Shown in pieces: positions 1 through 7,246 of a stretch of DNA of 64,000 bases. The notes beneath the pieces are model-generated. The model made no database searches, was not told the DNA's origin, and saw only the letters and a list, made by a program, of their open reading frames with translations. Position 1 is the stretch's first letter. Every line of letters starts with the position of its first letter. Source of the stretch: Deltaproteobacteria bacterium (GTDB taxonomy: Bacteria; Desulfobacterota; Desulfobacteria; Desulfobacterales; UBA5852); assembly GCA_020444045.1 (NCBI GenBank), contig JAHLLS010000010.1:113843-177842 (forward strand), given 5' to 3'. Made by a program: the position numbers and the translations under genes.

Positions 1-394
1 AATCGCTGGAGCCTCCATGATTACCTACCGAACTTTTACTCCAAACATCCCCCACGACATCGAAGGATTCTGACCCAACAGTGTAGGTGACTGGACGCTT
101 GTATAGGATGATGATAGAATATGCGCCCTCAATTGCGTTAACATTGACATATAGAAATCCGTTCAAGTCAGCGTCATCAGAACCCTTCAGTCCGTTCTTT
201 CTTAATTGAAGCTCAACCTTTGCTTTGATTAAATCTTTCGTCAGTCCAACTTTACGGGTATCATCACTAAGTCCTTCTACTAAAAAACTAATGTTCTTAT
301 TACCACCCGTTTCAAGCCCGGTTCCCTCAACGGCTAATAGAACGCTTGGAACCAAACACAAAAGCAACGCAAGTAAGACCGCCTTGGCCCTCAT
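1..394 (-). CDS. Secreted hypothetical protein, C-terminus cut by window edge
   Basis: Translating the minus strand from the ATG at 392-394 gives an open frame that runs off the window start (131 codons visible). A ribosome-binding site (AAAGGAG) lies 8 nt upstream of the ATG. Residues 1-21 form a typical Sec signal peptide: a basic start (MRAK), a Leu-rich core, and likely cleavage after LLA. The mature part begins VEGTGLETGG and alternates hydrophobic and polar residues, as in small periplasmic beta-rich domains. I do not recognise a family. It lies in the AT-rich accessory segment with other exported proteins. Function unknown; the coding call rests on the frame, RBS and signal peptide. 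Confidence 0.7.
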   Translation of the reverse strand, partial: MRAKAVLLALLLCLVPSVLLAVEGTGLETGGNKNISFLVEGLSDDTRKVGLTKDLIKAKVELQLRKNGLKGSDDADLNGFLYVNVNAIEGAYSIIILYKRPVTYTVGSESFDVVGDVWSKSSVGNHGGSSD

Positions 395-720
395 AGATGT
401 TTCTCCTTTGTGGTTACGATGTGAGGTTGTGTGTCTACGAGAATAGGCTCATATTAGATGTGATGTCAATGGGTTGAGAATACCCCAAAGCCCCGCAGGG
501 GCGTCACACAGAATGTGCTCCAGGACTGCCTGAGAGGCTCAAATTTCGACGCAAATGAATTGGCCATGCCGGGGTGTGCACCACGAGATATAAATCCAAA
601 ATTGCGCAAATTAGCTTTTCTTTCCAGATAGTTACGTAGGGTCTTGGAGGGCGCTTTGGTGGGGTGTGTTAGGAGGCTTGGAGGTGCTCACGAGTGGATA
701 ATAGAATGCCAAATAAGAGA

Positions 721-744
721 CCCCGCTACGCGATGGTAGCGGGG
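721..744 (-). terminator. Stem-loop, possible minus-strand terminator
   Basis: CCCCGCTAC (721-729) pairs perfectly with GTAGCGGGG (736-744) around a 6-nt loop. Read on the minus strand the stem is followed by TCTCTTATTT, a loose U-rich tail. It could end transcription from the lipoprotein gene that stops at 1018, but the 270-nt distance makes this uncertain. Confidence 0.4.
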
Positions 745-962
745 CCACTCCCTCCTGATATGAAGCCTATGTGCCGATTGCTACTTCTTGAACTTCTTGC
801 GGCCGAATCCTGCTATTATGAAACCATACCTACTGATTTATGATTTCAAACGCTTTAGCCGCCTTCTGATTGAGATTGCCTCCACAAACAAGTAGATGTA
901 AAGGAATGGTGACTTTTAGACTGCTTTTAGTCAAACATCATTTTGTTACGTACAGGTTGGAG

Positions 963-1014
963 TTATATGTAATATTGGCAGACTGTCAGATTGAACTTTA
1001 AATATTACATATAA
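963..1014. repeat. 14-bp AT-rich inverted repeat after lipoprotein stop
   Basis: TTATATGTAATATT (963-976) is the exact reverse complement of 1001-1014, with a 24-nt spacer. The right arm ends 3 nt from the stop codon of the minus-strand lipoprotein gene. It may act as a weak terminator or mRNA 3'-end stabiliser, or be a protein-binding inverted repeat. Confidence 0.55.
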
Positions 1015-1017
1015 TCT

Positions 1018-1671
1018 TTATTTACCCATAATAAGTCGTATTTCCTCATCATTTATGATCTGTTGAAGCTGTGCCTTATATGCTGCCATTATAAGATTTT
1101 GGGGCGATTCAGTCGCTTTTTCTTCTATAACATCTCTTTCTTTGAATCTTTTTGATAGTAATTCGCCAGTAAAAGCATCAAACACGTGAACGTCTGTATC
1201 TGTATCAAAATTGAAAGCAGAAACCCAGTGCAAGTTGATGCTGAAGTACCACTCGTTCAGCACCATGACAAATAACCAAGAGGCGTCATTGTCTATTAAT
1301 ACGCTTTTCGCCTCTTCAAAACTTGGAATATCCTCCAATTCTACCGAAGCACTCCTGAAACCCTTTTGTTCTAAGCCCTTCACGATGCGGTGTTGAAGCC
1401 ATTCTGATAAGTCACGCTCCTTATCGCCCTCCTCAGTCGCTAAAACCTGTTTAACATGCCAATCAGATGGTATACCAAAAGCCCCATGAGCTTTTCCGAT
1501 AAAATCTTTAGGTTTTCCTTCTTTTACTCGGATTCGTTCATCTATTACTGAGACCAAAACGCCTTCATTAATAGTGTATGCAACATCTGGGAGCTGTTCC
1601 TGAAAAGCCATTGGTGTTACGCATCCAGTTAGAGAGACGACAACAAATAACGTGGTTAATATTCTAAGCAT
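1018..1671 (-). CDS. Lipoprotein of unknown function, 217 aa
   Basis: The N-terminus is a lipoprotein signal: a short hydrophobic run ending in a lipobox LTGC with the acylated cysteine at residue 17. The mature chain (about 200 aa) is mixed alpha/beta and shows no catalytic motif I can name. It has a central acidic and aromatic stretch around residues 130-165. A GGAG ribosome-binding site sits 8 nt before the ATG. Codon use and composition are AT-rich like the rest of the accessory segment and unlike the region after the tRNA, which suggests it came with the integrative element. It is divergent from the structured RNA and lipoprotein unit starting near 1929. Function unknown. Confidence 0.75.
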   Translation of the reverse strand: MLRILTTLFVVVSLTGCVTPMAFQEQLPDVAYTINEGVLVSVIDERIRVKEGKPKDFIGKAHGAFGIPSDWHVKQVLATEEGDKERDLSEWLQHRIVKGLEQKGFRSASVELEDIPSFEEAKSVLIDNDASWLFVMVLNEWYFSINLHWVSAFNFDTDTDVHVFDAFTGELLSKRFKERDVIEEKATESPQNLIMAAYKAQLQQIINDEEIRLIMGK

Positions 1672-1928
1672 TAAAAGTCTCCGTTTAGGGATATAAGAAT
1701 TGAGATACTATTGCAGGCCAGCACAACGTAACTTGTTAAATAGTATTGCAACAAAATTGGACCAATAATAATGTAATATAACCCACAACCCGACTTCTCG
1801 TCAATTCCTTTAATGGCCAAATCAAATCTGCCGATTCCGTTACGATCCTAATTGAACCGCTTGTAGCAGAGTGTGTATTGGCCGAGCGTTGCGAGGTGTT
1901 TTGGTGTTAGTTTTGTTCGTGTGGGAAT

Positions 1929-1937
1929 TGGTATAAT
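1929..1937 (+). promoter_or_regulatory. Extended -10 promoter for the structured leader
   Basis: TG-G-TATAAT is a consensus extended -10 element (TG at 1929-1930, TATAAT at 1932-1937). No good -35 is visible at normal spacing, as is usual for extended -10 promoters. The predicted start near 1943-1945 falls at the base of the first hairpin described in the next entry. Confidence 0.55.
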
Positions 1938-1942
1938 ATGTA

Positions 1943-2520
1943 GGTATGATAGGGTAAGTACCGAACATACCCAACCCCCTTCATATGTTTCCAGGATAAA
2001 GGAACCCTTCAAACATATATAGCTGACTATGTCCTCGACTCGAAGGGGAGAGGGGTAAAGAACACCTTCTTAAACTACGCACCTTCGGTGCGACATCTAT
2101 CTATTCTAATGTTGCACACCATGCCTCTATGTTTCAATAGTTATCTTCAAATAAATATAGTAGCACTTATGGTGCTTGTTTCCCACCTCCCCAAACATTC
2201 CCTCAATGTTGTTCGTATTGTTTCCTTCATCTTGTATGATAATAACTCACAAGCGTCTTAGTAAAGGTCGCTACGCTCTCTTGACTAAGCCTTGCTTGTT
2301 CGTTTGGATGTTATTGTAAGATGAAGGAACTTCTACTCACAACCTTTCGGGCTATCTGCAGCGGCTCAAGCCGCTTGGTTAAGCATGGCCAAAGTTGGCC
2401 GAGAACCGGAAAGGGTAGAGGGAATCGAAACTTTTGGCTTGGAGGGAGGTGGAACGACATACCAACGGCCCAGCACCTCGTGTGCGGGGTCAACACTAAA
2501 AGAAAGGAAAGGATAGAACG
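1943..2520 (+). ncRNA. Candidate structured RNA or long structured leader
   Basis: This 578-nt stretch has no credible gene but many hairpins. GGTATG (1943-1948) pairs with CATACC (1966-1971). CCCCTT (1976-1981) pairs with AAGGGG (2043-2048), enclosing ATATGTTT/AAACATAT (1983-1990/2011-2018). CGCACC/GGTGCG at 2078-2092 closes a TTC triloop. AGCAC/GTGCT lies at 2162-2176. A 108-nt nested hairpin spans 2222-2329. GCGGC-TCAA-GCCGC (2361-2374) and GGCCA-AAGT-TGGCC (2387-2400) are tetraloop stems. It ends at the ATG of a small lipoprotein, so it is either that gene's 5' leader or a separate RNA. I cannot assign it to a known class; size and position near an integrase and tRNA recall phage-borne large RNAs, but that is only an analogy. 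Confidence 0.45.
2222..2329 (+). repeat. 108-nt nested imperfect hairpin
   Basis: Four successive helices close one stem: 2222-2233 with 2318-2329 (12 bp, perfect), 2241-2246 with 2310-2315 (6 bp), 2249-2254 with 2294-2299 (6 bp), and 2257-2262 with 2284-2289 (6 bp). A 21-nt apical loop remains. The nesting and spacing look like a folded RNA or a folded single-stranded recombination site rather than chance. Integron attC core motifs are not present. Confidence 0.7.
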
Positions 2521-2949
2521 ATGATTAAGAAAGCATCGCACAGTCTGAAATTAGTTGTGCTATCAGGGGTAATTGGTCTGTTATTGATGTTCACTGGGTG
2601 CGCTACTGCACCATACACAACTGATATGGGGCCTATGAACTGTTCACTGAATAAAAGTCTCAATGATGAAAAGGAGCGTGGTCAGGTGGTTAAACTTGGA
2701 GATGTCGCCAAAAAATTTGGATTTAAAATGAAAGACTTCATTGTAAAAGATGGTCAGAGATTTGAAACTGCATACGAATACTACATCAAAATAAAGAATG
2801 GTTGTTTTATGAAGTTCTTAACCGATACTAACTATGAGGTTAATTATATTGAGTTTACAGGTGAAAATTGCAGTGTGTATCTTGAAGATTTGGAACCATT
2901 TTGTGAAGACCATCCTGAATGCTGCATAGGTCTGAAGGCGGATAACTAA
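2521..2949 (+). CDS. Small Cys-rich lipoprotein, 142 aa
   Basis: A hydrophobic signal ends in the lipobox FTGC, with the lipidated cysteine at residue 27. The mature domain of about 115 aa has five further cysteines, four of them in the last 35 residues (including a CC pair), suggesting disulfides in the periplasm. There is no recognisable enzymatic motif. The ATG follows a strong purine-rich ribosome-binding site (AAGGAAAGGA). The gene sits directly behind the hairpin-rich leader and ahead of the excisionase/integrase pair, so it is probably cargo of the integrative element. Function unknown. Confidence 0.75.
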   Translation: MIKKASHSLKLVVLSGVIGLLLMFTGCATAPYTTDMGPMNCSLNKSLNDEKERGQVVKLGDVAKKFGFKMKDFIVKDGQRFETAYEYYIKIKNGCFMKFLTDTNYEVNYIEFTGENCSVYLEDLEPFCEDHPECCIGLKADN

Positions 2950-3079
2950 TAGAAATGAGATGGATTATTAGGAGTCTGTAATGGTTGCTTATGAGCTATA
3001 ACTGTCGGATCAAACACAAACCGACGCATCATTCCCATTTTGTAAACCCTTGCTGCCATTGGGTTTGGAGGTAAAGCAC

Positions 3080-3108
3080 TTGACAACGGTCAAGTTTTGT
3101 CTTATTTT
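3080..3108 (+). promoter_or_regulatory. Sigma70-type promoter for the xis-int pair
   Basis: A perfect TTGACA (3080-3085) and a TATTTT -10 (3103-3108) are separated by 17 bp. The predicted transcription start near 3115 lies inside the longest possible HTH reading frame (GTG at 3111), which argues that translation of the HTH gene starts further downstream. Confidence 0.6.
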
Positions 3109-3110
3109 AT

Positions 3111-3395
3111 GTGAATAGAGGATGGGAACTTTCTAAATCTATTGCACATTACAAACGCCAGGCAAACGTCGAGGAGGTGGTTAAGATCAAGCAGGAACAA
3201 CTATTATCAGCAACTGAAGCAGCAGAATATTTGAATGTATCTCGAAACGCTGTTCATGAACTAATCAAACGGGCTATGCTCCCTGCTATAAAGGTAGGTA
3301 AGCACTATATCATAAAGGAAGAAGCCCTTGTGATGTACAAGAACTCAGACGCCTGGAAACGAGGACAGCAACAGAAGGAACGCATTAAGGGATAA
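3111..3395 (+). CDS. Excisionase-like HTH (MerR/helix-turn-helix_17) protein
   Basis: The core ATEAAEYLNVSRNAVHELI, followed by KVGKHYIIKEEAL, is the winged-helix signature of excisionase-family DNA-binding proteins. They bind att-site or promoter DNA and usually bias recombination toward excision. The longest frame begins at a GTG (3111) with no ribosome-binding site and upstream of the predicted transcript start. A strong Shine-Dalgarno (GAGGAGG, 3171-3177) instead points to an ATC codon at 3186-3188, giving a product of about 70 residues whose start matches the usual length of the family. The gene lies 5 nt upstream of the integrase and is surely co-transcribed. The start is uncertain; the family call is firm. 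Confidence 0.75.
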   Translation: MNRGWELSKSIAHYKRQANVEEVVKIKQEQLLSATEAAEYLNVSRNAVHELIKRAMLPAIKVGKHYIIKEEALVMYKNSDAWKRGQQQKERIKG

Positions 3396-3400
3396 TAGCA

Positions 3401-4510
3401 ATGGGCTCACTTAGGAAACGAGGTAAAACTTGGCACATGAAGTATAAGCAAGGTGGTAAATGGATAGAGAAATCTACCAAGTGCCAAGCCAAGTCAGATG
3501 CCTGGAAGGTCCTAAATGAAATTGAGAACCAGCTAAACAAGGGCATTCTGCCCATATCCTATGAGAAGTACGACTACAACGACTTAGAAGCTGATTATTT
3601 GAGGCACTGCAAGGTTGAGGGCCGCAAGTCCCTCCACACGATTAAATCAAGATGCAGGAATCTGAAGGGCTTCTTTGACGGTGTTTCGGTGCCAAGTATC
3701 AACACCGACATGATCAACAAATACATACAGCACCGCATGAGCCAATTAGTCCCTGGCTCTGGCTATAAGACGATAAGCCGCAAAACTATAGACCGTGAGC
3801 TTAGCGCACTTAAAACGATGCTTAACCTTGGTATCAAAAACAACAAGGTTTATCGGCTCCCCTATATTCCAATGCAAAACGACAGGAATCCCAAGGGACG
3901 CGTCCTGATGCCGAAGGAGGCTTTTAAGCTCATAAATCACCTACCAGAGCATTTGGCTTTGTTTGCACGATTTCTTTATGCTACGGGATTCAGACATTCT
4001 GAGGCTGAGAAGCTGGAATGGAAGCAAGTTGACCTAAAGAACAGAAAGCTAAAGCTGCCTCCTTCCAGGACCAAGGAAAAGAAAGTGAGATCCGTCTTTG
4101 TAACAGACGAGATGCATGAGGTTCTAACGGATTGCGACCGCCGAAGGAAGGTCATGAAGTTTGTAGGTCCCCACGTGTTCCTCAATGCAACAGGGACAAA
4201 CAGGCTGATATTCTATGAGGGTAATAATCGAATTCGATGGAATCAGGCTTGCAAAAAGGCTAAGCTTGGGTTCGGCTACGCCATGGGAGACTCAAAAGCG
4301 GAATTGAAATACCCTTCAGGCCCTACCCTTCACGATCTGCGCTACTCATTCGTGTGGGCCAATGAACAGGCAGGGATACCACGCAAGGACACTATGGCAT
4401 ATACGGGCCACCAGACGGAATCGATGTACCAATATTACAGTATTTCTAACGAGGAGTCGCAGGAAAACTTGAACAAAAAACGAAAGGAGTATATAAACAG
4501 TTTAAAATAA
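3401..4510 (+). CDS. int: Tyrosine recombinase / phage-type integrase
   Basis: A 369-aa site-specific recombinase. The N-terminal part (about 1-60) resembles the Arm-binding domain (KRGKTWHMKYKQGGKW), followed by a SAM-like core-binding domain (about 60-160) and a catalytic domain. Catalytic residues are visible: Arg198 in ATGFRHSE, His311 and Arg314 in HDLR, His337 in TGH, and the nucleophile Tyr346 in QYY. All are intact, so the enzyme should be active. It is preceded by the HTH gene (5-nt gap). Its stop is 87 bp before tRNA-Arg, the probable attachment gene, so the element lies to the left and extends beyond the window start. Integrases more often face the 3' end of the target tRNA, so this geometry is unusual. 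Confidence 0.95.
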   Translation: MGSLRKRGKTWHMKYKQGGKWIEKSTKCQAKSDAWKVLNEIENQLNKGILPISYEKYDYNDLEADYLRHCKVEGRKSLHTIKSRCRNLKGFFDGVSVPSINTDMINKYIQHRMSQLVPGSGYKTISRKTIDRELSALKTMLNLGIKNNKVYRLPYIPMQNDRNPKGRVLMPKEAFKLINHLPEHLALFARFLYATGFRHSEAEKLEWKQVDLKNRKLKLPPSRTKEKKVRSVFVTDEMHEVLTDCDRRRKVMKFVGPHVFLNATGTNRLIFYEGNNRIRWNQACKKAKLGFGYAMGDSKAELKYPSGPTLHDLRYSFVWANEQAGIPRKDTMAYTGHQTESMYQYYSISNEESQENLNKKRKEYINSLK

Positions 4511-4597
4511 TTTGTGGCAAATATGTGGCAAATTGAGGTTTATGGTGATTGTCACACTTTCGAAGCACATCTTAACAATCTGTCTTTCCTAAATATT

Positions 4598-4673
4598 GCC
4601 CCCGTAGCTCAGTGGATAGAGCATTGGATTCCTAATCCATGTGCCGCAAGTTCGATTCTTGCCGGGGGCACCA
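4598..4673 (+). tRNA. tRNA-Arg (anticodon CCT)
   Basis: A 76-nt cloverleaf with encoded CCA. The acceptor stem GCCCCCG (4598-4604) pairs with CGGGGGC (4663-4669). The D-stem is GCTC/GAGC. The anticodon loop TTCCTAA places CCT at positions 34-36. The T-arm is GCAAG-TTCGATT-CTTGC, with discriminator A and CCA at 4671-4673. The outermost anticodon-stem pair is a T-T mismatch. The gene is complete, consistent with a target restored after integration. Confidence 0.97.
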
Positions 4674-4757
4674 CTTTTCATATATTTTCACCCCCAATCT
4701 CCTTGCCAAAATCCTTCAAAAGGAAATTGAAATTAATCTGGTTGGCTAACAGTTACA

Positions 4758-4795
4758 TGACAAGGCTCAAGACATCGATGTCTTGAGCCTTGTCA
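4758..4795. repeat. 38-bp perfect palindrome
   Basis: Positions 4758-4776 are the exact reverse complement of 4777-4795 with no spacer (centre ATC|GAT). It lies 84 bp past the tRNA. It could be a transcription terminator hairpin, although no T-tract follows directly, or a binding or processing site. Confidence 0.85.
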
Positions 4796-5104
4796 ACTAG
4801 TTTGTTGAACCTGACAGCCTTCAAATCTGTAATTTAGACTAATATGTCTTCTTGTTGGTTGTGCAAAAAGTGTTATTGGTAAAAAGAAAAGGCCGATGAA
4901 AATAATACAGAGTTTTCTTTCATTGAAGTCCTCTCTTTATCGATGAGGTTAATCTGGCTATCAATATTGCCACCACGGTCGTGGTTTTGATTGGCGGACT
5001 GATTACCGATGCGTGGCGGAAAGTGTTAAAGATTCCTTTTTCTTCAACAATTTCGATATCCCCATCAGCAAAATGATGTTTGTCATAAATTATAGCGGCG
5101 GCAC

Positions 5105-5158
5105 GGGTGGTTTTGGCGGCAGACCCCTTCCTCCCCGGAAGGGGTCGTCAAACCACCC
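5105..5158. repeat. Two-part long hairpin, 19 paired bases
   Basis: GGGTGGTTT (5105-5113) pairs with AAACCACCC (5150-5158), enclosing GACCCCTTCC (5122-5131) paired with GGAAGGGGTC (5137-5146) around a 5-nt loop. The two helices are separated by an asymmetric bulge. No T-tract follows on either strand, so this looks more like a REP/MITE-type element than a simple terminator. Confidence 0.75.
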
Positions 5159-5183
5159 TTCCGGATCATCGCTGCCAAAACAA

Positions 5184-5507
5184 TCAGCCGGATCTCGGTT
5201 TCCTTGTGATAGGCACGCCAGAATCCCGGATATTGGCAAAGAGGTCGTCGCCGATGTGCCAGGAGTGCGAAAATGCCCCATCGTATTCAGCCTCGCTTTT
5301 GATGATGGTTTTAAAGTAGCTTCCGCAGTCGACGTTCACGGCTTGGGTTGGGATGTTATCCGGCAGCCCCACGCGTCCGGCCCTTGGAGACACCCCTATC
5401 CTTTTGATGGTGGAAAGCTTCAGGACGGAATCATATGGGTTGCTGCAATTGGTAAGCCGGACACAATGCCGGTATATGGAATCGGATTTCGCATCGATGG
5501 TGGGCAT
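5184..5507 (-). CDS. Hypothetical or decayed protein, HAD-like motif
   Basis: A 107-aa frame on the minus strand with plausible protein-like composition. Near its C-terminus is HIGDDLFANIRDSGVP, which resembles the motif of HAD-superfamily phosphatases (HIGDD...DI..A...G) where the two acidic residues bind magnesium. The expected N-terminal DxDxT nucleophile motif is absent, there is no ribosome-binding site before the ATG, and the frame stays open upstream back to a TAA. The simplest reading is a remnant of a HAD-type gene broken during turnover next to the integration site. A real small protein cannot be excluded. Confidence 0.3.
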   Translation of the reverse strand: MPTIDAKSDSIYRHCVRLTNCSNPYDSVLKLSTIKRIGVSPRAGRVGLPDNIPTQAVNVDCGSYFKTIIKSEAEYDGAFSHSWHIGDDLFANIRDSGVPITRKPRSG

Positions 5508-5564
5508 GGATTTGGACGATACGTCGGCGGCAATGAAGGCGATCTGGCTTAGACCTTAGACACA

Positions 5565-5933
5565 TTAACCATTCTGATCGCATTCCTCAAAGGATGCGTT
5601 AAACAGGAACAACCGAGGATTATGTTTTTTTTCATCAAAGTGAACGACGGTGGTCTCGGAGGGCTTCAGGCAGGCTTTGATGGTTCGGCCCGGCCATGAT
5701 CCGGGGATAAATCCGCAGCCGTCATCCTTCAATGTATAGAAATAGGCTTTTATCGCTTTGACCTGGTGATGATTGATGGCGGTGATGCGAACATATTCAG
5801 AGTTTTGGTGTTCACTGTATTGCAGATCCACATATTTTTCCGGACCGTCGTCGAATTTCTCCAGTATCGTATAGTTTCGTACGAATGGCGCACCGGATTC
5901 CGCATCAACCCTGATTGTCAATTCTTCTTCCAT
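5565..5933 (-). CDS. Hypothetical protein, 122 aa
   Basis: The start ATG is preceded by GGGAGAAGC, a good ribosome-binding site. The product is acidic, soluble and has no signal peptide. It contains a dense aromatic/charged middle (residues 45-75) and a segment GCGFIPGSWPGR typical of a folded beta-rich domain. I do not recognise a family. The next minus-strand frame downstream (5184-5507) looks degraded, so this may be the surviving gene of a small operon. Function unknown. Confidence 0.55.
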   Translation of the reverse strand: MEEELTIRVDAESGAPFVRNYTILEKFDDGPEKYVDLQYSEHQNSEYVRITAINHHQVKAIKAYFYTLKDDGCGFIPGSWPGRTIKACLKPSETTVVHFDEKKHNPRLFLFNASFEECDQNG

Positions 5934-6258
5934 TGCTTCTCCCGCGATCGTAACCGTTGGAACTATTATCGTGATCCAACAGACAGATGAGAAGGTTTCC
6001 CATTTACTTCAAAATCAGAAGCCCGAACATGTCATCAAGGTTAAACAAAGCACAATTTATGCCGGAGTGCGGGGTTTAACATGCATTTGGCTGTAATCAC
6101 CTGAAATCTATAGAATTGATTTCCTTCGAGTATTTTGTAAGGATATCAGTCGGACAGGAGATTCGTAAATCAGGTAGGCAATTGGATTCTCATAGATGAG
6201 CAGATCGTTGACACATGTTTCCTAAGCGGCGGGAAAGTCTGGCACCATTCATCACATC
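5934..6258. other. Intergenic, nothing recognised
   Basis: 325 bp between two minus-strand genes without a supported frame, repeat or RNA. It probably carries the promoter of the 5565-5933 gene. Confidence 0.5.
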
Positions 6259-6672
6259 TTATGCCGGAACCAGCTTTTCCAGTATCCGAATCCCAACCAG
6301 GCGAAGCGCTTTATAGCGGCTCTCATCCGCCTGGGTGATGTGTCGGATTTCGGCCTGGTACAGGCCGGAAGGATTCGATCCCTGGGGGGATATGAAATCG
6401 GCATCGACAACCTGCCCCACTTCAATATTTTGCAAAAATCGCGAACTTTCGTTGACCAGAAGACCGGCACCCTTGGGAGACACATCGACAACGCGAAACT
6501 GGTAAATCGGTTCCCCGACCAATTTTATTTCAACTCGGTAATTCTGGAGCTGGGTTGATCGCGATTCTTGCCTTTTCTCTTCGGTCATTTTCTCCGATGG
6601 GTCTTTGCACATGGCAAAAAGTCCTGTTCTTTGCGGTTCAGCGGAACAATCCGAAACTAACTTTTCAGGCAC
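6259..6672 (-). CDS. PilZ-domain protein, probable c-di-GMP effector
   Basis: The core YRVEIKLVGEPIYQFRVVDV, followed by SPKGAGLLV, matches the PilZ fold: the D/NxSxxG motif appears as DVSPKG. The upstream R-x3-R element is represented by an Arg-rich stretch (EEKRQESRS) less canonical than RxxxR. PilZ proteins bind cyclic di-GMP and adjust motility or exopolysaccharide output. The longest frame starts at a GTG (6670-6672); an internal ATG preceded by GGAG (MTEEKRQ, residue 29) is a more natural start close to the domain. It follows the SpoIIAA-like gene on the same strand (94 bp). With the HD-GYP phosphodiesterase at 9127-10314 it hints at local c-di-GMP signalling. Confidence 0.75.
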   Translation of the reverse strand: MPEKLVSDCSAEPQRTGLFAMCKDPSEKMTEEKRQESRSTQLQNYRVEIKLVGEPIYQFRVVDVSPKGAGLLVNESSRFLQNIEVGQVVDADFISPQGSNPSGLYQAEIRHITQADESRYKALRLVGIRILEKLVPA

Positions 6673-6766
6673 TGTCGTTCAACGTGATGTCGTTTAGATT
6701 ACCATTGTTTCCCACGTATTGTAAAATCCCATGAATATCCAAGCGATGGGGATCAATCACCACGCT

Positions 6767-7246
6767 TCACCTTTTCGCTGTTTTCGGTGTTTTTGTCCTG
6801 TCTTTGTCGGGTGAACGGATGAAATTCGGCCGGCAGTCGGTTGTTTGAACGAAGCAAAAAGGGTCCTGCTGAAAAGTATTGTTCCAGGTCAGCCGGGATT
6901 TGGCCTCGTCGATATCACTGTAAGCCCGCATTTCGACACCGCGTAGATCGGTGAAGGTGCAGATCATCCGCGCCATATCGAATAGAACGCTATCGGAGTT
7001 GGCCACAATGGCCCATCCAGGCGTAAAACACTGGCTGATCTCGGCGTAAAACCGGCCCGAATCTTCAACACGCTCGCAAGACGAATCGGCGACGGCATTC
7101 CGGGCATCAATCAGCGCCCGCATGGGTGCTTTGAAATCCGAAACGCCCATGCCCTGTTGCAAGGCATCAAACAATACCCTGATCGAAAAAGTGCCTTCTA
7201 CGATCAGGGTGAAGATATCGCCTTTAATGTTACTCTTTACACTCAT
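6767..7246 (-). CDS. SpoIIAA-like (STAS/SEC14-type) protein, 159 aa
   Basis: The pattern resembles the SpoIIAA-like family: a beta-rich start (GDIFTLIVEGTF), a central LIDAR strand, a strand WAIVANSD, and a helix-strand MARMICTFTDLRGVEMRAY with SDIDEAKSRL at the end. Members are small cytosolic proteins related to anti-sigma antagonists, generally of unknown role. The last 40 residues are a basic tail (KDRTKTPKTAKR) of unknown use. The gene is on the same strand as the PilZ gene and may share a transcript. The family assignment is by pattern only. Confidence 0.55.
   Translation of the reverse strand: MSVKSNIKGDIFTLIVEGTFSIRVLFDALQQGMGVSDFKAPMRALIDARNAVADSSCERVEDSGRFYAEISQCFTPGWAIVANSDSVLFDMARMICTFTDLRGVEMRAYSDIDEAKSRLTWNNTFQQDPFCFVQTTDCRPNFIRSPDKDRTKTPKTAKR

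Larger units (their letters stand above)
395..1017. other. Intergenic, AT-rich, two hairpin structures, no gene seen
   Basis: No supported coding frame between the secreted protein gene and the lipoprotein gene. The interval holds a GC-rich stem-loop at 721-744 and a long AT inverted repeat at 963-1014, both listed separately. A small GCCCC/GGGGC hairpin lies near 490-503. The rest looks like non-coding accessory DNA. Confidence 0.6.
4674..5183. other. Structured, gene-poor strip after the tRNA
   Basis: No convincing gene. It contains a 38-bp palindrome (4758-4795) and a two-part hairpin (5105-5158). A short plus-strand frame near 4939-5075 encodes a hydrophobic stretch (INIATTVVVLIGG) without a usable start codon, possibly a remnant of a membrane protein. 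Base composition shifts from AT-rich to GC-rich near 5050. Confidence 0.5.

Noticed and set aside
2088..2094. GTGCGAC, which resembles the 5' end of a group II intron
   Set aside because: It is part of the CGCACC/GGTGCG hairpin, and no domain V sequence or intron-encoded protein is present.
2222..2329. Integron attC site
   Set aside because: The outer arms lack the conserved core-site motifs and no integron integrase or cassette array is present.
4514..4786. Plus-strand frame overlapping the tRNA
   Set aside because: It runs straight through the tRNA gene and the palindrome and has no protein-like features.
5013..5552. Plus-strand frame of 179 aa
   Set aside because: Gly/Pro-rich, includes the hairpin at 5105-5158 and has no ribosome-binding site; the minus strand is the better candidate.
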